Origin: Ktedonobacteraceae bacterium
GTDB lineage: Bacteria > Chloroflexota > Ktedonobacteria > Ktedonobacterales > Ktedonobacteraceae
Length of the DNA stretch: 64,000 bases
Direction: 5' to 3'
Assembly: GCA_035653615.1 (NCBI GenBank)
Contig: DASRBN010000025.1
Span: 124,001 to 188,000 of the forward strand
A model generated the notes under the pieces. The model did no database searches, had not been told where the DNA came from, and saw only the letters and a list, made by a program, of their open reading frames with translations. Both the position numbers and the translations under genes were made by a program. This document shows positions 37,101 through 44,114 of the stretch, piece after piece. Numbering within the stretch: the stretch's first letter is position 1; each line of letters begins with the position of its first letter.

Positions 37101-38541
37101 TCGCCACCGAATAGAGTTGCGCCCACGAACACGGACCAGAAGCAGTGCCGTTCACCGTCTTGATATAGGAGCCGCGCGGGCGTAGCGTCGAAAGATTGAT
37201 GCCAACGCCGCCACCGCGCGCCATAATCTCGGTCATCGTCTTCAAATTGTCGAGGATGCCCTGGCGACTGTCTTCGGGGCTGGGAATCACGTAGCATTGC
37301 CCGGTCAGGTAGCCGTGACTGATGGTGATGGTATGCGTCTCAGGCTCAACGCAGCAGTAAACTTCCTCGTAACGGTCGGTTTCTTCGACAGACTCTACAC
37401 GAATCGAAGCATTGCGTGCTGCCGGCGATTGAAGGAAATTCTCCTGGTGCTTCGGATGCAAGATATCACGCTGGTTGATAGTTGCTTTGAAGAGTTGCAG
37501 CCGGTACACGGGTTTTTCTTCCCCGCTATAAGGAGAAATCTCGCGTGTCATGGTGATACCGGATGAGACGAAGCCCGCTATAGCCATTCCTTCAGCTATG
37601 CGTTCCAGGGCTTCTCTGTCTCTATTGTAGATTGCGACCGAGCCACGTTCGTCAACATGACCATCCGTTGCGATCAGGCCTGCTACGAAGCCGCGCCAGT
37701 AAGATGCAGAAGCCGTTTTCGTGGGTAGCTTCTTCCATGTGGCGGGAAGTCCCTGAACGCGGATATGCTCTTTAGTCGCGACCGAGCCGCCGCTCTCCTT
37801 GTGTCTATAGGAGCCAAACCAGCCAGCTAGCTGTTCTTTTTCCTCAACCAGGCAGACGTGAGCCTGGTCATATTGTACGGAGCCATCGCCGTAGACAATG
37901 CCGTGCCGTACACCTTCGGAAAAGTCGTTGTCATAATCTGGAGCAGGACGGGGATTGATAGGAATGCATCTCCCCTCAAGATCGCGAGTTGTGACACGTT
38001 CGGTACCACCTTTTTCTTTGTTCACAACCCATTGGTGGTCAACGGTTGCATATATCTGGGTGCCATTGGCTAACGTGACTTTCCAGAGCTGCTGTTTGCC
38101 GTAGCTTTTGAAGAACGCGGGCCGGTAAACGCCGCCTTCGCTCAAAACAGCATGTTCTCCCTGAAGAGTACCGATCGGTACTAGCCCTTGCTTTGTATGT
38201 ACAAGAGTATCAGCGCTCAAACAATTGTAAAACGTCACCTGGTGACCCGACCCGGCTCCTGCCAGGATGCGACCGCCGGGTACGAACTGGAAACCGGAGA
38301 GCGCCTCGTAGAAACGCTGTTCCCAATGCTCGCGCAATTCCTCGGTAGGCTCTACGGCAGCAATGCCACGCGCTACTCTGGCCCACGTTTGCTCGGGATA
38401 AAATTCCAACGGCTGACCCGATGGGTCCTTGAGGGAATATCTATCCATGAACACCTTCTGGCGAATCCCCTCTAACTGCGTCATTTGCTGCGGGTCTGTA
38501 CCCGGCTGGGCTTTTCTGGCAGGCCCCTTCTGCTCCAACAT
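34114..38541 (-). CDS. nrdJ: Vitamin B12-dependent ribonucleotide reductase with two inteins
   Basis: 1475-residue precursor; removal of two inteins gives about 780 residues, normal for class II NrdJ. Extein motifs: VTFYN/CYVIPSPEDSR, GGGVGINLSTLRPRGS, QGGSRRGALMLML, VNP/CGEQGLPPWGVCNLGALNLS, and a C-terminal zinc-like CPQCGCNTMVYEEGCKKCYNCG. The enzyme makes deoxyribonucleotides with adenosylcobalamin. Intein 1 interrupts before the Cys corresponding to a redox-active Cys, and intein 2 before the Cys of NPCGE, the thiyl-radical position (family knowledge). ATG 38541 follows AAGGAG. Promoter at 38668-38696 lies beside two NrdR boxes. Confidence 0.95.
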   Translation of the reverse strand: MLEQKGPARKAQPGTDPQQMTQLEGIRQKVFMDRYSLKDPSGQPLEFYPEQTWARVARGIAAVEPTEELREHWEQRFYEALSGFQFVPGGRILAGAGSGHQVTFYNCLSADTLVHTKQGLVPIGTLQGEHAVLSEGGVYRPAFFKSYGKQQLWKVTLANGTQIYATVDHQWVVNKEKGGTERVTTRDLEGRCIPINPRPAPDYDNDFSEGVRHGIVYGDGSVQYDQAHVCLVEEKEQLAGWFGSYRHKESGGSVATKEHIRVQGLPATWKKLPTKTASASYWRGFVAGLIATDGHVDERGSVAIYNRDREALERIAEGMAIAGFVSSGITMTREISPYSGEEKPVYRLQLFKATINQRDILHPKHQENFLQSPAARNASIRVESVEETDRYEEVYCCVEPETHTITISHGYLTGQCYVIPSPEDSRQGILDNLKTMTEIMARGGGVGINLSTLRPRGSYIKTVNGTASGPCSWAQLYSVATGDVIQQGGSRRGALMLMLDDNHPDIEEFITVKRTEGKIEHANLSVAISDRFMQAVKDDEDWDLVWQGEVKKTIRARDLWDLICKSAWESAEPGVVFMDRYNKLSNTWYYEDIRCVNPCVTGDTLVSTEHGYTYARDLQVGMKIRTPAGLKPIEKVYNNGLKRIYRVNFSDGGYLEGTADHKLKVVRGKKYQWVPIAELTENDKVLVVPNEAFGPRQNLPREAMEYITKRELNVANFYDRRLGLIVGAVLGDGLLREVQIRNSHSYQCVVAFGTREDGWYDTFANLMTDMNIHTHRTFLEKDFVGEGGIAIKHASIRLECYKLATLLVRIGLKTNVKAPQKAIPAAFMRMEKDFLAGVLDGLFSTDGSVLMKQDNPLLRFHTASYELAQQVRLILLQFGIHGRIYRATGDEDIMYDGRSMYGTGEKYDVVIMNEGIARFYSEIGLSHPEKAVRLKEIAEDWHYIGGTWTASVVSIEDTEREEEVYDLYEPDTLTWVTNGYCSLDCGEQGLPPWGVCNLGALNLSAFVKDGKMDYSRLAEMSKVAMRFLDNVIDANEYFIEENRQAQLGTRRTGLGTMGLADALIKMKVAYGSEESIPVIERIYSTIRDAAYEASADIAVEKGSFPSFERDKYMQGKFIQKLPKAIQEKIRKQGIRNAVLLTQAPTGTTSLLSGVSSGIEPVYDFAMVRRDRTGEHILYHPLLQEWREKHPDEPTPKYFVSANDLTPEEHVRVQATIQKYTDSSISKTVNAPNSHTVEDVQTLYRLAYELGCKGITYMRDGSRVGVLSHIEEKKPEPQEQQAAVMTPVTSIQQGVKPRPPVVQGYTRQVNAPEGKINVTINSDEHGPLEVFVNVGKAGSDIAALAEALGRLISLNLRILSPLSQTDRVKEIADQLRGIGGSRSVGFGPQQVRSLPDAVARALELHVESLEQEAEQQADSSSAANGINGAQTDASNSSPLRLSRLSITGNLCPQCGCNTMVYEEGCKKCYNCGHSEC
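35590..36747 (-). other. Intein 2 in nrdJ (LAGLIDADG, C-terminal Asp)
   Basis: 386 residues (599-984 of the precursor). Starts CVTGDTLV (block A Cys1), with GTADHKL as block B, two LAGLIDADG-like helices (RLGLIVGAVLGDGLL and FLAGVLDGLFSTDGSVL) and ends YDLYEPDTLTWVTNGYCSLD before extein Cys. The last residue is Asp instead of Asn. Confidence 0.92.
37297..38223 (-). other. Intein 1 in nrdJ (LAGLIDADG, C-terminal Gln)
   Basis: 309 residues (107-415). Starts CLSADTLV, block B TVDHQW, LAGLIDADG motifs near HGIVYGDGSV and FVAGLIATDGHVDE, and ends ITISHGYLTGQ before extein CYVIP. The last residue is Gln and the penultimate is Gly rather than His-Asn. Confidence 0.92.
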
Positions 38542-38667
38542 GAACTAGCTCTCCTTCACTACACTGGTCGTACTACATGCAGGGATGCGATGCATCACGC
38601 TTACCATACCTATATGCATCGTTCGTTTCAAATACATAAGGTCATATTGTTTTGACCTACGCCACAC

Positions 38668-38696
38668 AGTATACCTGGTAAAACGTCGAAATTCAA
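38668..38696 (-). promoter_or_regulatory. nrdJ promoter
   Basis: Minus strand: -35 TTGAAT (38691-38696), 17-base spacer, -10 TATACT (38668-38673). Confidence 0.72.
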
Positions 38697-38701
38697 GGTT
38701 T

Positions 38702-38750
38702 TGGCACAACATATTGATTTTCTAATGTTTTCTGGCACAACATATTGATT
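38702..38750. promoter_or_regulatory. Pair of NrdR boxes
   Basis: TGGCACAACATATTGATT occurs at 38702-38719 and 38733-38750, exactly 31 bases apart. The core CAACATATTG fits the NrdR consensus CwAtATaTwG, and the 31-bp phasing (three helical turns) is the usual NrdR pair arrangement. Confidence 0.75.
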
Positions 38751-38776
38751 GACATGATTGTGTGATATGATATAAG
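38749..38776 (+). promoter_or_regulatory. cinA promoter candidate
   Basis: -35 TTGACA (38749-38754), 16-base spacer, -10 TATAAG (38771-38776). It overlaps the second NrdR box by two bases. Confidence 0.55.
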
Positions 38777-38900
38777 CACGTCTGCCGGAAAATCTAACGG
38801 CTTGCCATTACTCTACCACTGAACATAAACGTGTCATGTTCTATGGTATGACATCTTTACTAATACCGCCTGCTTATTAGCTATCAATTTTGGAGGAATT

Positions 38901-40142
38901 ATGCGCGCGGAAATTATTTCCTGCGGTACCGAATTGCTGCTCGGTCATATTACCGATACCAATGCCACCTATCTTGCCCAGAGTCTCGCGGCCCTGGGCA
39001 TCGATCTCTATTTTGTCTCGCAGGTAGGGGATAACCAGGGGCGCATCGTTGAAACGCTACGGCGTGCCTGGGAACGTTCCGACCTCATTGTCATGACCGG
39101 CGGCTTAGGTCCGACCGAAGATGATCTCGCCCGCGAATCCATCAGTGCTCTGTTAGGCGAAACGATGCGGGTAGACCCTAAGTTGGAAGCCGAGTTGCGA
39201 TCAATGTTCGCGGCCCGCAATAGCCAGATGCCCGAGCGCAATGTCAAACAGGCCACGCTGATCCCCTCGGCGCAGGCGCTGCCGAATCCGCGGGGAACCG
39301 CGCCCGGCTGGTGGGTGCAGAAGGATGGGCATATTATTGTGGCGATGCCCGGCGTGCCACGCGAAATGTATCGCATGTGGGAGGAGGAGGTCATTCCCCG
39401 GCTTAGCCCCTATACGGGCGGCCTGATCTTCACGCGTATCTTGCGCGTCTGGGGCCTGGGGGAGTCTGCTGTCGAGGAACGCCTGCAACCCTTACTGCAC
39501 AACACCAATCCCACAATTGCGACCTATGCCAAGCTCGATGCCGTCGATGTGCGTATCACCGCCAAGGGCGAAACACGCGCGGAGGCCGAGCAGAAAGTCG
39601 CGGATATGGAGGTACAGGCGCGCCAGATTCTGGGGCATTATGTTTTCGGCGTAGATAAAGCCACCTTACAAGGGGTAGTAGGTGAGTATCTGGTAGCCCG
39701 TAACCAATGGCTGGCGGTGATGGAATCACTGACCGGAGGGCTGCTATCGAGTACGATTACAGATAGTCCCGGCAGTTCTAAGCATTTTATTGGCGGTATC
39801 GTATCATATAGTCCTGATCTCAAAATACAGATGGGCGTACCACGTGAGGTGATAGAGGAATATGGCGTCATCAGCGAACAAACGGCACGGGCTATGGCAC
39901 ATGCGGTTCGCGAACTGCTGCATACCGACTACGGCCTGGGTATTACCGGAGTGGCAGGCCCTGATACGCAAGAGGGTAAGCCGGTTGGTACCGTTCATAT
40001 AGCCATAGAAGGGCCGGATGGGGTAGTAACGGGAATGGGGCCGGGCTGGCGGGCCAGCCGCGAAGACACCAAACGTTTATCCGTGCTGGCGGCCCTCAAC
40101 CTTTTGAGGCTACACCTTGAGGGAGTGAAAAAAGGGGAATAA
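38901..40142 (+). CDS. cinA: Competence/damage-inducible protein CinA
   Basis: 413 residues with the N-terminal MoaB/MogA-like domain (MRAEIISCGTELLLGHITDTN, GGLGPTEDDLARE, PGVPREM) and the C-terminal NMN-deamidase-type domain (ESLTGGLLSS, GGIVSYS, GVAGPDTQEGKPVG). CinA is linked to recycling of pyridine nucleotides and, in some species, to competence. GGAGG lies just before the ATG. It is divergent from nrdJ, sharing the regulatory region with NrdR boxes. Confidence 0.95.
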   Translation: MRAEIISCGTELLLGHITDTNATYLAQSLAALGIDLYFVSQVGDNQGRIVETLRRAWERSDLIVMTGGLGPTEDDLARESISALLGETMRVDPKLEAELRSMFAARNSQMPERNVKQATLIPSAQALPNPRGTAPGWWVQKDGHIIVAMPGVPREMYRMWEEEVIPRLSPYTGGLIFTRILRVWGLGESAVEERLQPLLHNTNPTIATYAKLDAVDVRITAKGETRAEAEQKVADMEVQARQILGHYVFGVDKATLQGVVGEYLVARNQWLAVMESLTGGLLSSTITDSPGSSKHFIGGIVSYSPDLKIQMGVPREVIEEYGVISEQTARAMAHAVRELLHTDYGLGITGVAGPDTQEGKPVGTVHIAIEGPDGVVTGMGPGWRASREDTKRLSVLAALNLLRLHLEGVKKGE

Positions 40143-40251
40143 CGCCTCTTGTCAGAGCTTGAGAGAGCGTGATATCATCTGCTGAAAGGTTGGATGAAAG
40201 GAAAAACAGGTAAGAATAGTCTGTATCTCTTCTTTCCTGGGTGAGTAGCCC

Positions 40252-41586
40252 GTGGATACTCCACGCGAGAAGACAGAGGAACTCAAAACCAAAGACCGCG
40301 CTCGCCACAGGAAGACAGCGCGGTCGCGTTTTGGCCTAACTCGTTCATCATCACTATTTCGGCTCTTTGCCGTGTTAGGGCCAGGACTGATTGCGGCCAA
40401 TGCGGGTAATGACGCGGGGGGCATTGCAACTTTTTCGCAGGCGGGCGCCAGCTATGGCTATAGCCTGCTGTGGGCGCTTGCCATCTCCGGCTTTTGCCTG
40501 GCAATTGTGCAGGAAATGTGCGCTCGCATGGGAGCTATTACCGGCAAAGGATTGGCCGACCTCATCCGCGAACAATTTGGAGTACGCCTGGCTGCTCTCG
40601 CGATGCTGGCGCTGCTGATCGCCAATACGGGAGTAACCGTCTCCGAATTTCTTGGCATCGGTGCCAGCGTGCAGGTGCTGGCCAATGATCCACATACTCC
40701 ATTTGTCTATCTCGTCGTGCCACTCGCGGGCCTCATTCTGTGGTGGCTTGTCATCAAGGGGTCGTACCGGCGCGTCGAAAAAGTCTTTCTCATTATGTCG
40801 CTGGGCTTTCTCGCCTATATCCCGGCGGCATTTGCCGCTCACCCTGCCTGGAGCGAAGTTGGCCGGCAGATCATTGTACCACCACTCAGTACGAGCAGCG
40901 GCTTTTTGCTCACGGCGGTTGCGCTGGTTGGCACAACCATCAGCCCATATATGCAGTTTTTTGTCCAGTCTTCCGTGGCCGATAAAGGTATTCATGCCGG
41001 TGAATATGTCTACGAACAGCTGGATATCTACAGCGGCACCATTTTCGCGATGATCATCGCCGGATTTGTGGTTATTGCCACTGGCGCTACCCTCTTTCCG
41101 GCGCATCATAGCGTGCAAACCGCGCTCGACGCGGCATTTGCGCTCGCGGCATTTGCCGGTAAGTATGCCTCGCTACTTTTTGGCATTGGCCTGTTTGGGG
41201 CATCATTGCTTGCCGCTGCCGTTCTGCCACTTTCCACATCCTACGCCATCTGTGAGGCTTTCGGTTTTGAGCGTGGGGTCTCACGCAGTTTCAGTGAAGC
41301 TCCAGTCTTCCAGAGTATTTTCACCGGCCTGATTATCCTGGGCGTGCTCATCACGCTTATTCCAGGACTTCCCATCATCCAGGTGCTGATCATCTTGCAG
41401 GACCTGAATGCGGCTATGCTGCCCATTCTGCTGGTATTCATCATTTTGCTGGTCAATAATCGCCGCCTGATGGGACGGCATGTCAATGGGATTGTCTTCA
41501 ACGTCATTTCCTGGACGACGGTCGTCGTTATCAGCATTCTGATCATACTCTTGCTGCTGAATACGATTTTCGGTGTGACGATATAA
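40252..41586 (+). CDS. Nramp-family metal transporter with altered metal site
   Basis: 444 residues, 11-12 membrane helices, from GTG 40252. The Nramp fold is clear (GPGLIAANAGNDAGG at helix 1; VGTTISPYMQFF at helix 6). The usual helix-1 DPGN becomes DAGG (Asp54 kept, Asn replaced by Gly57), and the helix-6 MPH becomes SPY (Ser231 for Met). Methionine at this position is central to Mn/Fe preference, so this carrier may prefer Mg2+ or another cation, as in Nramp-related magnesium transporters (inference). The start lacks a good ribosome-binding site. Confidence 0.88.
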   Translation: MDTPREKTEELKTKDRARHRKTARSRFGLTRSSSLFRLFAVLGPGLIAANAGNDAGGIATFSQAGASYGYSLLWALAISGFCLAIVQEMCARMGAITGKGLADLIREQFGVRLAALAMLALLIANTGVTVSEFLGIGASVQVLANDPHTPFVYLVVPLAGLILWWLVIKGSYRRVEKVFLIMSLGFLAYIPAAFAAHPAWSEVGRQIIVPPLSTSSGFLLTAVALVGTTISPYMQFFVQSSVADKGIHAGEYVYEQLDIYSGTIFAMIIAGFVVIATGATLFPAHHSVQTALDAAFALAAFAGKYASLLFGIGLFGASLLAAAVLPLSTSYAICEAFGFERGVSRSFSEAPVFQSIFTGLIILGVLITLIPGLPIIQVLIILQDLNAAMLPILLVFIILLVNNRRLMGRHVNGIVFNVISWTTVVVISILIILLLLNTIFGVTI

Positions 41587-41718
41587 TTTCAATCCCAACT
41601 TGCACTCTACCGGATTATCCATGGTATGTAACCTCTTCGTTTCGTATTTCGTATATCTTTTGTGGTACAATGCAATACAGTGAAACATCTGGTCAAGCAG
41701 AATTGAGGCGAAGAACGT

Positions 41719-42834
41719 ATGTCCTGGAATCCGGGTGATTTTTCCGAATATAGCGAAATGCCAGCCGAAGTAGATTACTCCACCCCTGCCTATTATGAGC
41801 AGGATGCAGAGAGAGCGCCGCGTTCTGCCCAGCCGGTACAATCCCTGCAACCATTGCGATCCTACCCCGATTATGACAACGCGCAAGGTCCCACGCTCGT
41901 CAACAGCTACGACCCGGCTCCGATGAGCGAATATCGCGGGCCTACGAATCTGGAGGGCTATACGATAGATGCCGGCCAGGAGCAGCGCGAGGCCGCCAGA
42001 CGTGGCACTGCCGGCGATGGCAAGAAACGCAAAGGTCTCGCGGGTCTTGGCGGTATCGGTGCCAGTATTATTGCGTTGCTGCTCAAGTTCAAGACGCTGT
42101 TATTACTCCTGTTCGACTTCAAGTGGCTGGCTTTCTTCGCGAAATTTGGGCTGGCAAGCATTACCGCTCTCATTTCGATTGCCGCCTACGCATGGATTTT
42201 TGGCTGGCCCTTCGCCATCGGCCTGGTCGCACTGCTATTCATACACGAAATGGGTCATGCGCTGGTCATGAAAATGAAAGGTGTGCCTATTGGGGGCGTG
42301 GTTTTTATTCCCCTGCTCGGTGCCGCGGTTTTTATGCGCCAGATGCCGAAAAATGCCAAAGATGAGGCAGAGGTGGGTATCGCCGGGCCGATTGCGGGCG
42401 CGATAGCCTCGTCGGTCTGCCTGTTTCTGGCACAGTTGACGCCTGGTGTGCATACGATCTGGGCGCCACTGGCCTACTTCGGCTTTTTCATCAACCTGTT
42501 CAATCTGATACCGATAGTGCCTTTCGACGGCGGGCGTGTTCTTGCCGCGATAGATCGCAGAATCTGGATCATCGGCTTCCTGGGCCTGCTCGCTTTCGAA
42601 ATCTGGTCGTGGTTCAACGGCAACTTTTCCATCTGGCTGCTCTTCTTCATCTTTATGGCGGGTTCTCAGCTCTGGGCGCGCCGCCATGTTCCGAATACGC
42701 CCGAGGCGCGCGCGTACTACGCCGTACCCGTGTTCGAACGTATTGTACTGAGTCTTGTCTACTTTGGCCTGGCCGCTGTGCTGGTGTTGGGGATGTCGGT
42801 TTCGCATGGGCTGATCTTTGGGCCGGGATACTGA
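41719..42834 (+). CDS. Site-2 protease family M50 metalloprotease
   Basis: 371 residues. The first ~115 are polar and low-complexity (many Pro, Tyr, Gly). Five or six membrane helices follow. Zinc-site HEMGH is at residues 176-180 in the third helix, and NLIPIVPFDGG gives the second conserved N-P-x-D-G type ligand motif. Such enzymes cleave proteins within the membrane, often anti-sigma factors; the substrate here is unknown. The 3' end overlaps the convergent kinase-like gene by 76 bases (42759-42834). Confidence 0.88.
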   Translation: MSWNPGDFSEYSEMPAEVDYSTPAYYEQDAERAPRSAQPVQSLQPLRSYPDYDNAQGPTLVNSYDPAPMSEYRGPTNLEGYTIDAGQEQREAARRGTAGDGKKRKGLAGLGGIGASIIALLLKFKTLLLLLFDFKWLAFFAKFGLASITALISIAAYAWIFGWPFAIGLVALLFIHEMGHALVMKMKGVPIGGVVFIPLLGAAVFMRQMPKNAKDEAEVGIAGPIAGAIASSVCLFLAQLTPGVHTIWAPLAYFGFFINLFNLIPIVPFDGGRVLAAIDRRIWIIGFLGLLAFEIWSWFNGNFSIWLLFFIFMAGSQLWARRHVPNTPEARAYYAVPVFERIVLSLVYFGLAAVLVLGMSVSHGLIFGPGY

Positions 42835-43826
42835 TCAAAGACCTCTTGCTGTGCTGTAGAGCCTGATTCGTTTCTTTCCATACGCTGGCGCGCGCTTATC
42901 ACGTGATAGAGGACGATGAGCTGGGTGAGGGCAAGTGTATCGCTCTGCCGCTGGATGTTACCGGTGTAGAAGCGGCCCAGGTCTTGCAAGCGATCAGGAC
43001 GGAGATGGCTGGCTTCCTGCATGTGCGACCAGATGCGGTCTTCAAGTTCGCGCGCTTTTTGATGCGTGATGGTGCCATCGATTTCCAGCACATCGCGCAT
43101 CGACCCTTGATAGATGGCTTCGGTGAGCCGTAGGGCCGGCTGCGAGCCATTGTGAGACATTTCCAGGACATCGGTAAGGTCGATTTTGGGGGCGTGCTTG
43201 GCCTCAATCAGGCGCACATCGAGGTGCGCCAGGTCACGCGTGCGGTAATACAGGTCGCCGCGTGAGAAGCGGATGATGATATCGGCAAACTGTTTTTGCG
43301 GCTGAATAAAAAGGCGACTATCACGACGGCGAATCTTCATTTGTTGGCGAACTTGCTCAACTGTGTAACCACGTGAAGTGCTGTCGCGCATGATTTTCCA
43401 TTGCTGCAAGAGGGCAGTTTCAGGGTCGAGATAAATACGGACATGTGCCAGGCTGCGTAGTTCTTCCGTAAACAATGGATGCAGGCCATGCACGATGATG
43501 ATCTCGGATGGGCAGGCGCGTTCAGGAGCGGCAAACGTACCGGTCTTATGGTCGTAAACAGGCTTGACCACAGATTCGCCGCGGGCTAACCGACGAATAT
43601 GCTCGGTCATGAGCGGCAAATTATTGGCTTCAGGTCGAAGAGCGGTGATGGACTGCTGCAAGCGGGTCGCCCGGTCAAGGATGTGATAGTCGTCGAGACA
43701 GATATGTGTGATGCGGTCCTGCCCAAAAACCCGCACCATGCCATCTGTCAGTGTTGTTTTGCCCGAACCGCTGTCACCACAGATTGCTACTATGAGGGGC
43801 TGGAGAGCAGTTGTCATTCTTTGCAT
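42759..43826 (-). CDS. Phosphoribulokinase/uridine kinase-like P-loop kinase
   Basis: 355 residues. P-loop GDSGSGKTT at about residues 17-25, then LDDYHILDR and the YDHKTGTF segment with a catalytic-type Asp, as in the PRK/uridine-kinase family. IVHGLHPLF and RDSTSRGYT are further family motifs. It is longer than uridine kinase and similar to phosphoribulokinase, but no RubisCO or other Calvin-cycle gene is near, so the substrate is not assigned. Convergent with the M50 protease gene with a 76-base overlap. Start ATG 43826 or 43817; neither has a strong ribosome-binding site. The spacer 43827-44114 has a possible TACAAT at about 44057. Confidence 0.8.
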   Translation of the reverse strand: MQRMTTALQPLIVAICGDSGSGKTTLTDGMVRVFGQDRITHICLDDYHILDRATRLQQSITALRPEANNLPLMTEHIRRLARGESVVKPVYDHKTGTFAAPERACPSEIIIVHGLHPLFTEELRSLAHVRIYLDPETALLQQWKIMRDSTSRGYTVEQVRQQMKIRRRDSRLFIQPQKQFADIIIRFSRGDLYYRTRDLAHLDVRLIEAKHAPKIDLTDVLEMSHNGSQPALRLTEAIYQGSMRDVLEIDGTITHQKARELEDRIWSHMQEASHLRPDRLQDLGRFYTGNIQRQSDTLALTQLIVLYHVISARQRMERNESGSTAQQEVFDQYPGPKISPCETDIPNTSTAARPK

Positions 43827-44114
43827 AGGCTAAAACTCAGCAGTATTGCGTTTGCTGTTGGGTTCTGCCAAAATCATACGCGCTACCTTTCCGAGTAATC
43901 GACTCAAAAAAAAGTTGCTCATTGCGATGCCTACAGGCGAAAACATTTGGTACTTATAAGTATAGCAGAGGGAAGCGGCTTTCAACCATATGTCACCTCT
44001 CTTATCGATCACAAATAATTGTGTGTTCTCACATTTCCTAAAGCAGCCAAATGAGGGTACAATAGAGGACGATGAGTAGCTGTCAAGATTAGCTGGTGGG
44101 AGAAACTTTTTTCT

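Noticed and set aside
42759-43826. Phosphoribulokinase of a Calvin cycle
   Set aside because: Only the kinase fold is visible; no RubisCO or other cycle genes are here, so I keep the general PRK/uridine-kinase call.
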